From: an uncultured Clostridia bacterium
Lineage (GTDB): Bacteria > Bacillota > Clostridia > Christensenellales > Borkfalkiaceae
DNA length: 45,983 nt
NCBI GenBank assembly: GCA_947629665.1
Contig: CANREJ010000011.1
Coordinates: 1-45,983 of the forward strand
Reading direction: 5' to 3'
Made by a program: the position numbers and the translations under genes. The notes beneath the pieces are model-generated. The model worked only from the letters and a program-made list of their open reading frames with translations, was not told where the DNA came from and did not search any database. Below, piece after piece: positions 23,179 through 38,100 of the stretch (positions within the stretch are counted from its first letter, which is position 1; each line of letters begins with the position of its first letter).

Positions 23179-26100
23179 CTACCTTACAGTTTCTTCTTTT
23201 TTATTTTTAGGACGGCGGCAGAAAATTAATCCGCACGTCAGTATTACTACCTCGGCTGCTAAAAGCCCGATTACGGGAGCTATATTTATTACTCTGTTTC
23301 TTGGAATAAAGCTGCTGAATATCCTGATTACAGGTACAGGCTGTTCAATAAGCCCCGTATAGTTCTTTGTTTCTGCAATATACACACGCAAATAATATTC
23401 GCCTTCGTCCGCCCGGGAAATATCTCCCTCGAATTTTTGGGTGAGTTCCTCGTCCAGATAATACTCTATCACCGGCGTGCCGAATTTAGCTGTGGGCAAG
23501 TTGCTTTCGCTCAGGCTTTCGCCCTCGGTCAATTCGTCTACGTTTATATGCTGTAACCACTCATTCGTGGCCTGTTTAACGGTATATATACCGGCTGCGC
23601 CGTTATATAATTCCCCGCTCCACTCACCGCTGAAAGTTATTTCGTAGTTGGGATCGTCTTCCGCACCCACTATCGCATACGTATCGGCGTCGAGATAACC
23701 GTACTCGTTCGGAAAGGCAATTACGGACAAATCTATTTTAAGCACGTCGCCGTCGACCATGTCGAGAGGTTTGGCATAGGTGAGTTCCGCAAGTTCATCC
23801 GAATAGAAGCTCTCCTTATTCTCGATAGCCACAGTTACCTTTCTCTGTTCGATTGTGTATAGGGCCGTTTGGATATTGAGGTGATAATTGGGGTCTTCGG
23901 ACCAGCTTGCCACGTCTATGATGTATTCGCCCGCATTCTTGTCAAACGTATCTGTAAGTTTTATCATCAGCCCGTCGCCGCTTATAACAACGGAAGCGTC
24001 CTCAGGGAAAGTGGTTCGCGTGAGCGTGTAGCCGCCGTTCGGCCCGCCGTTGGGATCTATCGGCTCATTGCCGTATACGTTAGTTACATTTGCGATGGCC
24101 ACCGTGATTTCGCGGGGAACAACCTTATAGGTGCCGTTTACAGCCGTTATATCGTAGTTGCTGTTTTCAGTGTAGCCGGTTATTTGGATGGGAACGTCTG
24201 CAACGCCCATACCCGCGTGGAGATCGGCGCCTATTGTGATTTCAAGATTATCTCCGTTTACAAGCGCCTCACCGGGCAGGCTGTTGCGCGTTACTTTATA
24301 CTCCAAATCCTTTATGGCGTCGCCGTATTCCGAAGTTTTATCCTGTGCGGTGATTGTTATCTTGCGGGGATCCACGCTGTATGTTGCCGCGCCGTCATAC
24401 CCTTCGGGAAGAGGATTGTCAACGGTGTTCCAGTCGCCCGTAAACGCAACGTTATAGTCGGTGTTGTCAAACGTCGCAATAATGTAGTAGCTGCCTACAA
24501 TGCTCTCCGTGTTGGCGTTGGTTTGAAGGGTTATGCCGAGATCGTCGCCGTTTACTATTGCTTCACCTTCGAGTTCTGCGCGTTTGGCAGTCCATGCGCT
24601 TTGGTCGAGTTCGGGCTCGTCGCCGTATTCTCCGCGCCCGTTTTCGAGCGTAACCACGAGCTTTCTCGGAACTATGTGATAGTATCCTTCCACAAACGTA
24701 ACGTCGTAATTCGAATTTCTGTTGTAGCTGTCGATTTCTATTACGTAATCGTCCACATGGGATTGGGTGGTTACGGAACACATTGCAACAAAACCGAGAT
24801 CATCGCCGTTGACTACCGCATCGCCCGGAAGCGCTCCGGCGCTGCCCGGCGTACGGGTGAGCGTCCATTCGCCCGCAAGCGGCTTGATTGCGTCGCCGTA
24901 TTCGCCCGTTTGGTCATTAAACGTAAGAGTTATGCGGCGGGGCGTTACGGTATATACGCCTGTCTGCCATTCAATATCGTAGTTGCTGTCGGCAACATAG
25001 TCCGCACGGCTGATTACATATTCCCCAATGTTGCTCGTGTTGGTTACACTGCATGCGGCGGAAATTTTAAGCGATTCTTCGTCGCCGTTCACTATGCCCG
25101 CGCCCGGCTTAACCACACCGTCCACCTTCGAACGGCGGATGCTCGATATTGTACACTCCACAGGTTGGTCGCCGTACTCAGAGGTTTGGTTATCGAATAT
25201 AACCGTTATGAGTCTCGGCGTAATTCTGTAAATGTTTTGCGTAAGCGCATAAGCCTCGTAGTTGGGGTTGTTGCAACTATCGAAACTTATTTGATATGTG
25301 CCCACGTCTGCGGTTCTGTTTACAACCCTGCTGTCCACCGACAAAACAATTTTCAAATCCGCCTTGCTCTCGCCTTCTGCAAGCGGCTCGTAGGCGTACA
25401 GGTTGGAAACATTAAAGTGGCAATTTGCGCTCAGGTCGTAGTAGTCGCCGTATTCGTCCTCACGCTCGTTGGGGCTTATGATTATCTGCCTTGGATCGAT
25501 TTCGTATCTGCCTGCAACGTGATAGTAGCCGTTACCGTAAGCCATATCGTCCCAACCGCCCGTTATGGTAACTTTATAGTTGGGATTGCCCTCTGCGGAG
25601 GCCACGATTGCATAAAGACCTGCGTCATAGTGCCCCGTAGAATTGAGCGTAAGGTCGCTTTCGGTTATTTCGCCGTTGAGGTTTACGAGTTTTACAAGTT
25701 TAAAGGTAATAAACGCGTCGCTGTCCCCCGGCATAATACCTATTATCCGGTGCGTGGAGCGGTAACGCCCATTGTAGCTGCCGCCTGCAAGATCGGGCTC
25801 GTCTTCGCCGTAGATATGGTTCATGCTGTCGTTTATGGACACGAGCACCTGCGCTTCGGATACCTTGTATATACCGGCGCTCTCTATACCCTCAAATTCA
25901 CCGCCGGGCACGGCTTCCCATGCTCCTTTGAATACAATATCGTAATCGGGGTTATTATAGGTTGCCGTTATGGGGTAGCTGCCCACTTCGAGATAGCCGT
26001 TTGAATTTGTGTGGTTGCTTTGCCCCTCTATGGTGAGTTTAAGTTTCAAGTCGTCGGCGCCCACTACCGTAACGGTGTTTTCGCTGTTGTCGCCCACGTG

Positions 26101-29100
26101 CACGGCGGCCCATGCCGACAAGTCGGCGGCTAAATCTTTGGGAACGGGCGTTCCGTAGGCGATTGTTTTGGTTTCATCCACGCCCTGGTTTGCAATGGTT
26201 ATTTCAAGCTGTCTCGGGGTTATCCTGTATACGCCCGCATGCTCTTTGTCGGCGAGGTGGCCCTTGTGGTTTTCCGTATCCGAGCCCCAAGCGCCTATTA
26301 CGCGCAATGTGTAGTCCGAGGACGTTATGGAAACTTCTATGGGGTAATATCCTACGTGGTGTTTGCCCGCCCTTGCAATTACAAGGCCTATGGATTCGGG
26401 AGTATCGGCGCCCTGCATACCCTCGATGGTAACGAGATTTGTACCGTCGGCATACGTTGTGCGGGCGTTGAGCTCAACTTCCGTTTCGCCGTATTCCGAA
26501 GTTATAACGCCATCGTTAAACGTTACGGTGAGCACGGGAGGCAATATCCTTATAATACATACGTACTGGTAAGGGATATAATAGTTTTTGGCGTCCGCGC
26601 CGCCGGGATAAGGAGTGTCTAAACTATAAGTTATTTCGGCGAGATATGCCCCTGCTTCCCTTATGGCCGCATGCTCGCTCTTTTTACTTTGGTTCGCCCA
26701 GTCAAAATCGTACGTAGTTCCCGAATAGTTGGCCGCAAGCAGGTCGCCGTAGTTACCGCCTTTTACCAGCGGCGAATATACGCGCGTCGTGCTGTTGTAT
26801 TCAAAGTAAATTACGGGCACTTTCACTATTTGGGCTTTTTCGTTTTTGTTGCCGTATTCGTCTATGGCTTGGTTGGCCTCTATTTCCCACTCCAACGAAG
26901 TGGGATAGTCCATATCCTGCCAATCCTCAATCTGTTCGGCTCCCTCGTCCCATTTCCAATCAATGGAAATTTTCTTTGGAATAATATGTACGTAGTTATA
27001 AGTGTCAAAGAACCGAACAACGATATCGGGAGTATCCTTAACTGTAATTGTCAGAGTGTACGTATCGACTACAAGATAACCGCCCGTACTGCGCTGGAAC
27101 ACCGGGTTGACATCTATCGAAATTTCGCAATGATCGTAGAGATATTGCCGCCTGCTTTCGGGTGTGTCTCCTATCTGGTTGTTGTCGTCATGGATTTCCA
27201 GCAGTATGGAACTGTCCTTGCCGAGTATCCACTTTTTGAGCAACTCTTTAAGGTCTTCGCCGCCCGGCGCAGTTGCGGTAAGATCGTATTTATATATTCC
27301 GTACTCGAAGTACTTTAAGTTGCCGAATACGTTTTCCCTATCCCCCTCTACGGGCTCCCTGAGTTCTACTGTTATGTGCGCCTGGCTTATTACTATTGTG
27401 AGAGTAAATGTTGCCTCGGCGTGGTAAGGCGCCTTTATGGTTACATCAACCGTCCATGTACCCACGGCGTTTACCATGGGAGCATATTCTTCTTTTGCGT
27501 TTTCGCCGTATACAAAGCTTTGCTCTGCGCCCTCTACGTCGCCGCGTATTTTATCTGTGTAGAGCTCGCCGTTGAGCTTGAGGTTGCCGTACGTAACCTG
27601 TGTTTTTCCCACATAGAAGTCCTCGCGTTCGCGCGTGTTCAATTTGCCGTTTGCATAATACTCATTTTCTTTAATTATGCCGCCGGACATGCCGACTTTT
27701 TGCACATCGCCCGCAAATTGCAGGAAGTCTTGCGAAACGGCCATGGAATAGTAATTTTCAACGTTATATTCCGCGTGCCGGTTCCAATTGGCGGATACGT
27801 TGTTCTGGTGCACCGTGGCTTCCTTTATTGTGAATATACCCGCTGAATTCTTTGCCGCCTCGCCGTTTTTGCTCTTGTAGGTATCGGGCAGGTTTTCCGA
27901 AGATTCATCCGTCCAATCGCCCTTAAACGTTACGGAATAATTTTCCGCCATACCCGTATAGTTGTTGAATCCGAAGTAACCGACTATGGGATATTTACCC
28001 ACGGGCGCATAGTGGTTATCGCTCCAATCGTCGAGCGTTTTGCCGAGCGACAAGCGCAAATATTGTATATCGTCGGTAAGGAACAGGTGGGTATTGTAGT
28101 CTTCATTTGCAGTGTCCGCGCTTACGCCCGTATACTCCCATTCTTCACCCATATTTTCAAGTAAGGTGCTGTGGCCGAAAAGCCCCGAGCTTGCCGAATA
28201 TTCGCTGCCACCGTATACGCCTTCGAGATTTTCGAGTTTGACTTCTACCGTGCGCGGTGTGATGGTGTATAAGCCTGTATGTTCATTTAAGTTGTAGTCG
28301 TCCTCGGCGTTGCTGTTGCCGCGGATGAACACAACCGAATAGTTATCCGCATTGACAGCGGAAGCCTTCAAATCGTAGATACCCGCATACAAGCCCCTCT
28401 GCGTCGTAAGACTGCCCCTGTACTTTTCGTTCGAAGTACGGGGATCTGCCGAGGAGAATGTGTCGGTTACTCTTTCAAGCGTTACGCCCAGATTATCGTT
28501 AAAGACTATTGCCGGGCCGTCCCTGTCGGGAACTCCCACTTCGTTGAGGCCGTCAGGGTCGTCTACCCTGCGCCTTGCATACCAGTCTTTTTTAGTTGTG
28601 CTGATAAATACGGTGTAGCCGTAAACGCTCGACTGGGGTTGCAATACAATGAATATCCTTCTGGGCGTTACGCGGAATATGCCGTTTACGCCGTGCGTAG
28701 TAGTATCGTTTACAAAAGTTACTTCGTAGTTGGGGTTATCCCATGTACCCGTGATTGCATACTCGCTTACCGCCGACGTGTTTTTAACGTCGCTTGCGAG
28801 CGATATTTTGAGGCGGTCGCCGCTGTTGACCTGCCAATCCGCTTCGCGGGGATACCATTCTGCGGTGGAGTCGTCCTTTATTTTGGCAAGCGCGGCAACG
28901 GGGTCGGACAAACCGTTTTTGTCGAGGTAGTCCTGCCATTCGAATACATTTTCGCCGCTGTCAAAGGTATAGTCATCGCCGTACTCGCGCACAACCGTTC
29001 TTATAACCACGTTTATGGGCTTGGCTTCGATATGATATGTGCCTGCGGTTGAATTGTATTTGCTGTTATCGTCCGAGGAGAACCAGCTGCCCATCCAGCT

Positions 29101-32100
29101 TACCGAATAGTTGCGGTTGGCGTTGGAGTTTTTGTCGGCTATGGGGTGTGAGCCTTGAAGCTCTCCGCCAAGCTCCTCCCAAAGGGTTGCCCACAGGGGA
29201 TAATCGCCCACGGGGGATTTGGAGGTCGCCGAAGTGAACAGCATAAAGTACAGCGTATCGTCGCCGTAAATTGCCGTGCCGCCGATTGAAGATCTTGCCG
29301 TATACCAGTCTGTCAGTTCGGAAGAATCGTACGCGTTGGGCACGCTTACAGAACTGCCGTAATCGGTAGCGCCGTGATTGAGTATTGTTATTTGGACGGG
29401 TCTTGGCTCTATCGTAAACGTGCCCGCCGTGTTGTTGTATTTTTCCTCCACTTTGCATGTAGAGTACGTTGCCCTGTCATTATTCCAGCTTCCGCGGAAC
29501 GTAATGTCGTAGTCGTATGCGTCTTTTTCGTTATATTTGTAAGTTATGGCGTACCGGCCGGCGTCGGCAACGCTTGCGTCGCCTATTGCGCAGTAGAACT
29601 CAACTTCGAGTACAATATTGAGCCTTTCCTCGTCGCCCTTCACAATGGCGTCGCCGTCGCCGTTGGAGGTGGTTGCGGTGTAGTCATTATTCTTAAACGC
29701 CCCGTTACCCACTGTGGGTTTGTTCATCCACTCGTCGCCGCGTCCGCCGTAAACAGCACTTTGGTCGTTTACGTTTATTGTTATCACGCGCTTGCGGACG
29801 GTGTAGAGGCCCGCGCCCCCGCACTTGTTGCCGTTGGCGTTTACATAGTCGTCGGGTATACTACCCTTATAATTGCCCGCAAATACTATGTCGTAGTTGG
29901 CGATATCGTCGCCCAACGCAACGCCGTAGATAGCGTATCCGCCATCCCTTACGCGCAGCGCTCCTTTCACGAGGTCGTCATCGTTGCCGTTTACCTTTTG
30001 AACGCTGTATACGTTGCCCGTGGACTGCGCCTTTTTCATATACGAGCCGAGATACAGTTGAATTTTTACGTCGTCGCCATCGAGCAGGGCAGAACCCGTA
30101 CCCGTGCGGGTTGTGGGTATATAGTTGATATTCAGGTCGGAGGCTACGGTTGCCTTGTCGCCGTAAACGGAGTTTTGGTCGCTTATGGTAATGAGCACGT
30201 TGCGCTTAGTTATCATAAACTTGCCCGCGCCCGATCCGGCCTTTACGGTAACGTTATAGTTTTTGTTGCTCCAATCGGACATTTCTATTTCGTAGCCGGC
30301 AGCCTTATAGGGGAGTTTGCCGCCCGTGTAGTCTGCAAGTTTTAACGTAACGCCTACGCTTTCGCCTGCGATTATATTGCCGTCGGAAACCTTCCAGTCT
30401 ACGTCCTGTTCGGAGTGGATATTGATTGTTTCGCCGTATTCCGCAGACTGCTTCTGTATTTCGATTGTTATTTCGCGGGCAACTATCTCGTACTTGCCCT
30501 GCGCGGGATTGTCCGTATAGTTGCCGGTAAACGTTACTTTATAGTCGTCGTTGGAGCAGGTAGCCGAAATTGCGTAAACGCCCTTGGCCGAACCCGGAGC
30601 TCTTGTAAGGGTTATGCCCATTGCGGATTTTTCGTCAACTATAATCTTGCCGTCGTAGTGCACAACGCCTTTCAAATCCTCGTATGATACGGCGGTCCAC
30701 TCGGTGGGATCGGTGTTTTCCGTGTCGCCGTAGGTAACGGTTTTATCCTCTATGCGGATAGTTACCTTGCGCTGATCCACTTTGAGAGTTTTGTTTTCAA
30801 CGCGCACTATTTGATAATTGCCGTCCCGCGAGGTGGCGTTTATGGTGTATGCGCTTTCATTGTAGTGCAGATATCCCGCCGCCGAATAGGTTGCGTCCGC
30901 AAGCGAAGGATTAACTATATCTTCCGCCTTTCCGCCGTTTACAAGGGCTACGCCTTCCTTGCCGTCCCTTTTAAGCGTGTAAGCCGAGGGGCCCAAAATT
31001 TCGCTTGTAAGGTTATCCCTCGAAGCTTCGCCGTACATTACCTTGTAACTTGCGTTATAGGTTACAACAATTCTACGCGCGGTTATGGTATATGTGCCGT
31101 TTATGGGTAAAATCGTGTAGTTTGCGTTATCGCCCGTGAGGGGGATATTCGGGGCCGTTATGGGATAAGTTCCTACATTTGCGGCAGAGCTTGCCGTGGT
31201 GGTCATTGTAAGCGAAATACTATCGCCATCTATAACCGCCGTGCCGTTTGGATCGGAGGCAAGCGTGTAGGTAACGCCCCACGTGCTTTGGTCTGTGATG
31301 CCGTCGCCGTATTCGGACTTGACGCTTTCGGCGTTTGTGCCGAGGGTGGCGTTAATTATTCTGGGGGTAACCGTGTATGCGCCATGGGTGGCGTTGCTTG
31401 TGCTGGTGCCCGAAAAAGTTATTTCATAATTATCGCTGTAAGGCACTTCGTTGGAAGCGTTATAGTCGCTTCCGTTCCAGCTGCCCACTATGTCGTAAAC
31501 GCCCCTGTTGAGCTTATGAGAAGAGCTTTCCTTTCTGTCAATCCGGAAAGTAAATGTAAGCTCGTCGCCTTTGCAGGCGGTTACGTTTCTGTCGGTGCCG
31601 TTGGTGCAGATTGCGGTGTAGGTCAACGCGGCCTCCGCATCGCCGTATACGCTGGAAGCGGGGTTGATAGATACGGTTATTGCGCGCCTGTTTATCACAT
31701 ACGTTGCGTCCGTACCCTGCGAACCCGTAAACAGTACGGCGTAGTTATCGGTATCCGTGCCGCTCCATGTGCCGACTATTTTGTACCTGCCGGCGTTGGG
31801 ATATTTGCCGTCTGTAACCTTAACTTCGTTACCGTCCTTATCCTTTATGGTAAGGGTAATAAGTTTTTGTACCGTCTCCTTGTCGCCGGACAATATTTTT
31901 TCGCCCGAATCGATCCAATCGGAATCGGTGAGTGTGCGGAGTTCGTCGCCATAGGTGGAAGAACGGTCTATAAGGGATATGGTGAGCTGGCGTTGGGATA
32001 CGCTGTAAATGCCTACTTCGCCGTTATCTTCATCGCCTTCTGCATACCAGCCGCCCTTAAACGTTACGGTGTAGTTACTGCCGTACGTTGCCTTGTCCCA

Positions 32101-35100
32101 CGAGGGCATTATTTTATATTTGCCCACGTTGAGATATCCGTTTGTGAGGTTGCCGGGATCGTCGTAAGCAACTTTAAGCGAAATGCCCAGAGTATCGTCC
32201 TCGGAAGCTATTGCAACGTGGGTTGCGTCGTTAGTGCAGACTGCCGTCCACCAGCCGTTGTCAAACGTAGCTATGTTATCGCCATATACTTTGTCTTGCC
32301 TGTTTATGGTAACGGTAACTTCGCGCTTATCAACTTTAAAGTTGCCCTCGGTAAATTCAACTTCGTAATCGGTATTGGAGCAACTGCCCGCGATTACATA
32401 GTTCCCTGCGTTGCGCACAGGAGGATTTCCAAAGTAAAGCCTTATGGAAAGCGAAGTGCCCTCCACTACCGCGTTTGTAACGCTATCTTCCGTTCCGCCG
32501 GGGGCGTTGGTCCACTCGGTAATAGTGTAGCGGTTTTGGTCAAGTACGGAAGAATCGAATACGGTGCCGTTGTATACGGATCTTTGATCTCCAATGGTGA
32601 TTTTGAGTTTACGTTTTTGTATGGTGAATACACCGGCCTGCCCGTTATAGTCGTCGTCAATGCTCCACTCGCCCTTAAATGTTACAATGTAGTTGGGGTT
32701 GGTGCAGGTGCCGGTAATTCTGTAACCGTTCTTCTGCCATCTGTAACCTGAGGGTTCCTTGGCAAGCACAATGCCAAGCGTGCCCGTTTTGTAGCCCAAA
32801 GAAGCCACGGTGTTTACGGTGTTTTTGTATGCGCCGCCGTCTTTATCGAAGTACGCAAGTTTATTTTCGTCGTCAACCGTCCACATGGTTTGGTTAACCG
32901 TGGGCTCTTCGCCGTTGTATACGGACTCCTGGTTTTCGATATTTACGGTTATATTCAACCTGTCTACGGTATAAACGCCGTCCGCCACCTCTACTATATT
33001 GTAGTTGGGGTTGGTATCTCCGCGGTTGGCAAGCGTTATGGCATAGCCGGCCAACTGCCAGCCGAGTTTGCCCTCCGCCAACAGGCCGTCGTTTTCGGAT
33101 CCGAGGGTGAGCTTGATATTTAAATTATCGCCCTCGTAAACGCTGCCTCCTGTTACGGTGTAATCCGCGTCCTTGACCGCCAATGTATCGCTATTATAAA
33201 TATCTACCTTCTTTCCGTAATCAGAGCTCTTCTCCGATATACTTACGTAGACATCGGCGGGGTTGATTGTGAATATGCCCGCACCGTTGTTGAATGAGTT
33301 GCCAGAACTATCTTGATATTTATAGTCAGTGGGGCAGTCGCTCTCATCCCAGCTCCAATCGCCCTCGAACCTTATCATGTAGTTGGTATCTGTCCAGCTT
33401 GCGTAAATGGGGTATTGCCCAACATCTTTTTTAAGCGCGGGTCCGCCATCGTGGCTGAGCGAAAAAGTTATGCCCAATTCGTCGTGGGCGTCTTTTGTGC
33501 CGACTATGGGCAAGCCCGTTGCAAAGTAATCGAGAGTGTCCGTAGCTTCCCATATCATGTCGTTGTCTATTCCGCACAAATATCCCTGCTTATCGAAGTC
33601 AAAGGAACCCGCGTGCCCCGTATTGAGAACTTTATCGGGAACTGCGCCGTTATAGGTGTACCAATTTTGGTCTTTTATATGCACGGAAATTCTGCGCTTT
33701 ACAACCTCGTATATACCCGCTTGGGTTTCGTAGCCTGCGGGCAGGTCGCCGTCCGCCCAATTACCTATAAGAGTTATGGAATAGTTCTTGCGGGAAACTG
33801 TGGAAACGCCGCTTGCGAGCAAAGCGTATTTACCCACGGGGAGCTTTTTGGTGTTTTCGGTAAGGGTTAAACCGTCCTTTAACTTAAAGGTCAAGCCGAG
33901 GTTATCACCCGTGTATAAAGGATTGTTTGTTACCTCTCTGCCGTAAATATCCTTTTGCTTTTCCGTTCCCGTAAAGGCGGTGGTATATTCAACGCCCGAA
34001 ACGGTATGGTCGGAGTTGTATTTATCCTCGCCGTAAATAACGGACATATCCTGTATGGTTACCGTTATTTCCCTGGGAGAAATGAGATATTCGCTGTTAT
34101 ACGTATCAACAAGCACATACTCAAGCTTGCCGTCGACAAGCGCGGGAACGGGAATATCCTCCGCTTTACTCTTTTCGTCCACTTTGAGCTTTAAGCTCTT
34201 CCACGTGATATCGTAGTTGTTGATTTTCGCTGTGTTGCCTTTGGCGGTTACTTCGTATGAAATGTTATAGAAGCCAACGCCGTTAGCGTTGTTTCCGCCC
34301 TCTTTGTAGAAATTGAACGTGATTTCGTCAGATATTACGGGGTCGCCGGAAACCTTGCCGACCTGGTCGCTGTCTTTTGTAAACTCAACTTTATATACGT
34401 AGCGGCTGCCGTCGCTTGTATAGGCCACGTCCAAAGAATACAGCTCTTCGCCGTAGATACTCTGCTGGTCGCGTACCGTTACGGTTATTTTGCGGGGCTC
34501 TATTGTGTAGGTGCCGTCCGTGCCGTTGTTCTTTGCTTCGTTGGTGGAGTTCCAGCTGCCCACTACCGTTACATTAAAGTTTTTATTGGCTACGACTTCG
34601 TCGGTAGATTTAGCCGATACATGTATTTGATATGTGCCTGCGTTATCGCCTTTGACAAGCGCGGTGGTGCCCCTTGAATAGCAAACCAACTGCATGGTAA
34701 CGCGGGGCGCGTCGGGGTTATCCCTGTATACGTTATCGATTTCAAATAATGTAACGCCGTCTTCATTCTTTTTCTCTATATAGAATTTGCCGTTGCGTTC
34801 GGCGGGTTTTGTTTCGCTTACAGGGTCAATATTTACAAGCTCCTCGCCGTAAACCGAAGAAAGGTCTTTTACGGTTACGGTGAGTTCCCTCGGCTTTATT
34901 TCGAGTATGCCCGCGCTCATTTCGGAGCCGCCATACTTATATTCGTTGGGGCAATCATATTTCTGCGCTTTTCTATAATAGCTGTCTTCTGCAACGGTGG
35001 TATCTTCATATGCCGCATTTGCGGAAGAGCCCCAAACGAAGCCGCCCGTGAAATCGAATTTTACCTCGTAGTTGGCGTGGGCGCTATCTGCGCCTGCCTC

Positions 35101-38100
35101 GGAGAGCTTTGCCAAAATGGGGTATTTGCCCACAATGTCGCCCTGCTTGGCAAGGGTGAAGATATCAAAATACAGCTTGTCGGAGCCGTAAATGGCGTCG
35201 CCTGTGCCGTTCAAAGGCGATACGGGCTGCCAATATATGCCGTTATTTTCGGCTGCCTTTTTAAGCACGCGGACTTTTTCGCCGTAGTAACTTTCCTCGT
35301 TGCCGAGCGGGTCGCCGTATTGGGCGGACTGTTCCAAAATTCGCACGGAAATAAGGCGTTTTGCCACTTCTAAAACGCCCGCGCCCTGTTTGCCGCTTGC
35401 AACTTCCATCAAAGACGTGCCATTATTTACGTCGTAGGCTTCGCCCACGTACGCCTGATAGGCCTTGTACGTGTAGTCTGCGGGCAAGTCGCTGCCCGTG
35501 TAATCGCCCGTAAATATTACTATGTAGTTTGAGTTGCTCCATGTTGCGGTGATATAGTAATTGCCGCCGAAAACATAGCTGTCCTTTTCTACATATTTAA
35601 GCTTTATGTCTAAATTATCGCCCGAATACAGAGCATAATTATTGCGCGTTTCTTTACCGCTTGCCGCTTCGTATTCATACTTTTTAAAGTTGTAGTTTTT
35701 AAAGGTTGTGTCAATTTCCCAGCCGACCCCTTGGGCGTTGTTGAGCGAGGGTGTTTCGCCGTAAACAACGGTCTGCGTTAAAATTTTAACGCCTATAACG
35801 CGGGCGATAATTTCAAAATAGGCTTCGGCGGTACCCGAATAGTTACCTCCGCCCGATATGTTGGCAACCGCTTTTTTTGACACGTTCACGTTGTTGCGGT
35901 AGCCTATTATGGTAAAGGAGTTATCCAAATCATCTATGAGTTCGCTGGAAGAAACTCCGTCTCCGTTATTAAATTCAATGCGGTTGCCATTAAGCGTTAT
36001 AACAACGGAATTTATTCTTGTGGGAACGGAAATTCCCTCGTACACAACCGTTTCGAGCGTGGCGTGAAAGTTATCGGCGAGCGTGGATATATCCACGGGG
36101 TTAATTACAAACTCCTGCGAGGCGTCGTAATACACGTAGCCCTCATCCGTGGAGTTGAACGCAAAGTTGCATACGGTGCAGGGCGTGAAGTTTTCGCTGT
36201 TTTTGCTGCCACTGGCGTCGTAGTTGCCGAGGAAGATATAAACCTTATATGTATCTGCGTTTTTGGGCTTTCCGCTTAAATCAGCTTTAAAGGTGTTACC
36301 CTTTTGATATTCCGAAGCCAAATCAAGGTTGTTAAAAGCTTGGTTAAGTACATTCTTGGTTGATAAATCCTTGGTGAGCTTTTTAGCCTCATAGGCAAGA
36401 TAATAGTGATCCTGCAAAAGCCCCCACAGCGTATCGCTATCCATTGACGAGTTGGTTGCCGTGAAGAAAGTTTCGCCGATATCAGGCTCCTGCGCCTGCC
36501 CGTTATAAGTTGCCGCGGCTATTTTGCCCGTGGAAAGTATTATGGGCGTTATGGTGTAGGTGTATTCTATTTCGGAAACGCCTTTATCTTCGCCCGATTT
36601 AAGTATAATGAAGTTGGCGTATTCGAAAGACAGCTTAAATTTATACTCGCCCGCGTCCTTGAACAGGCTCGCGTTGAATATATCCGCCGCGTTCGCGGGT
36701 GTACCGTCTATCAAATATGTGTTATCTTCGAATACGTTTTCGCCGTCCTCAAACTTATATCCGCCTACTTTAACTTCATACTTTTTGCCGTCCTTTTCAT
36801 AAGTTATGTTATAGCTTATGCCTTGGACGGAAATTTCGTTGGAGGACGAGAAAATCAAATACCATGCGCCGTCGGTCGTTGACGTGAAGTCGTAACTGCC
36901 GTCTTGGATATAGCCGTAGAAGTGGCCCTTGTTGTCGAATACCTGCGTGGTGTTGGGCTGGCTGATAAACACCGTTAAAGGCGTTATTTGCAAAATAACG
37001 GTGGATTTAAGCGCCTCGTCGGACGAGGGAGCGCCCTCGTTTTCCGTAAAGCAATAGTTATTTGCCGTTTCGCCGCAGAGAGTTACGGTTACGTCGTAAT
37101 AGCCCGCATAATAGGGCTTATTATCGGAAAGTCTGGCGTTTACAATTTTTGTACCGGGTTGCTTGGGTTGCCTTTCAGTATCACCGTTAACCTTATATTC
37201 CACGGTGTAGCCCGTGTCTTTTACGGGCGCGGGAGCCGTAGTGTTTACGGTAAATTTAATTTCGGGCTCCTGCGTTTTGCGGTTATAGGGCATATCCGCC
37301 AAGGGCTCAATTGAAAGGTGTGCGCGGTTGATTTTGTAGGAAAGCTCTTTGGTTAACCCGTCGCCAAAGATAAAGTTGCCGTTCTCTTTAAGCGTTACGG
37401 TATAGGTGTATGTGCCGGCGTTGGTGTAGTTTGCCATGCCGCCGAACGTTGCGGCTACACCGTTGCCGCCGTTCGCCGCAATCACGGGCGTATATGTTAT
37501 GGTTATGGAATATTCGCCGAAATCATACTTCCATCTTGCGCTGCCGTCGGTGTTGTCCGTAAGCGTGCCGGCGGTAAAGTTCTTGCGGTCGGGCGTTGCA
37601 ATACTGTCTGTGGGGACAGAGGCGGCAAAGCTGATATTGTGTTGGTGCGAAGCACCGTCATAGTTCAAATCGCCCGAATCGAGGGCTACGGTGAGCTTGG
37701 CGGGGTCGATTTTGAATTGGAACTTTAAGTCGGTCGAGCCGTAAATTTCCGTGTTGTCCGCATTTTGGAAAGTAACTGCGTAGTTGCCGTTAGTTGCGGT
37801 TATGCTATCTATGCTGTGTTTGCCGGCGTTTGCCTCCGTAAAGGCGGAATAAGTTATGCCGAGGTCGGAAATTTCTTCGTCTCTGTAACTGCCGTCTGTC
37901 TTTGTTGCGAGCGTGTTGCCGTCAATCCCCTCGGCAAGTTTGAGGGTAAGATACAGCGAAAGGCCGGGAGCCGCGCCCGTGTAGGTGAACGCGCTTTGAG
38001 TTATTTTTATGGTTATGGGGCGGGCTGTAACCTCGTATGTGCCCGTCTCCCACGTTACGGAGTAATTTCTTATGCCCGCGGGCGTGTTGGGCGTGGAGCC

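Noticed and set aside
23179-23310. Sortase (LPXTG) anchoring of the giant protein
   Set aside because: No LPXTG-like motif precedes the C-terminal helix; the end is PRNRVINIAPVIG, then a helix and a basic tail.
23869-26004. Long antisense open frame (711 codons) opposite the giant gene, and many shorter ones
   Set aside because: It arises from the codon bias of the MBG repeats read on the other strand; it has no ribosome site, no recognisable domain and cysteine-rich low-complexity composition.
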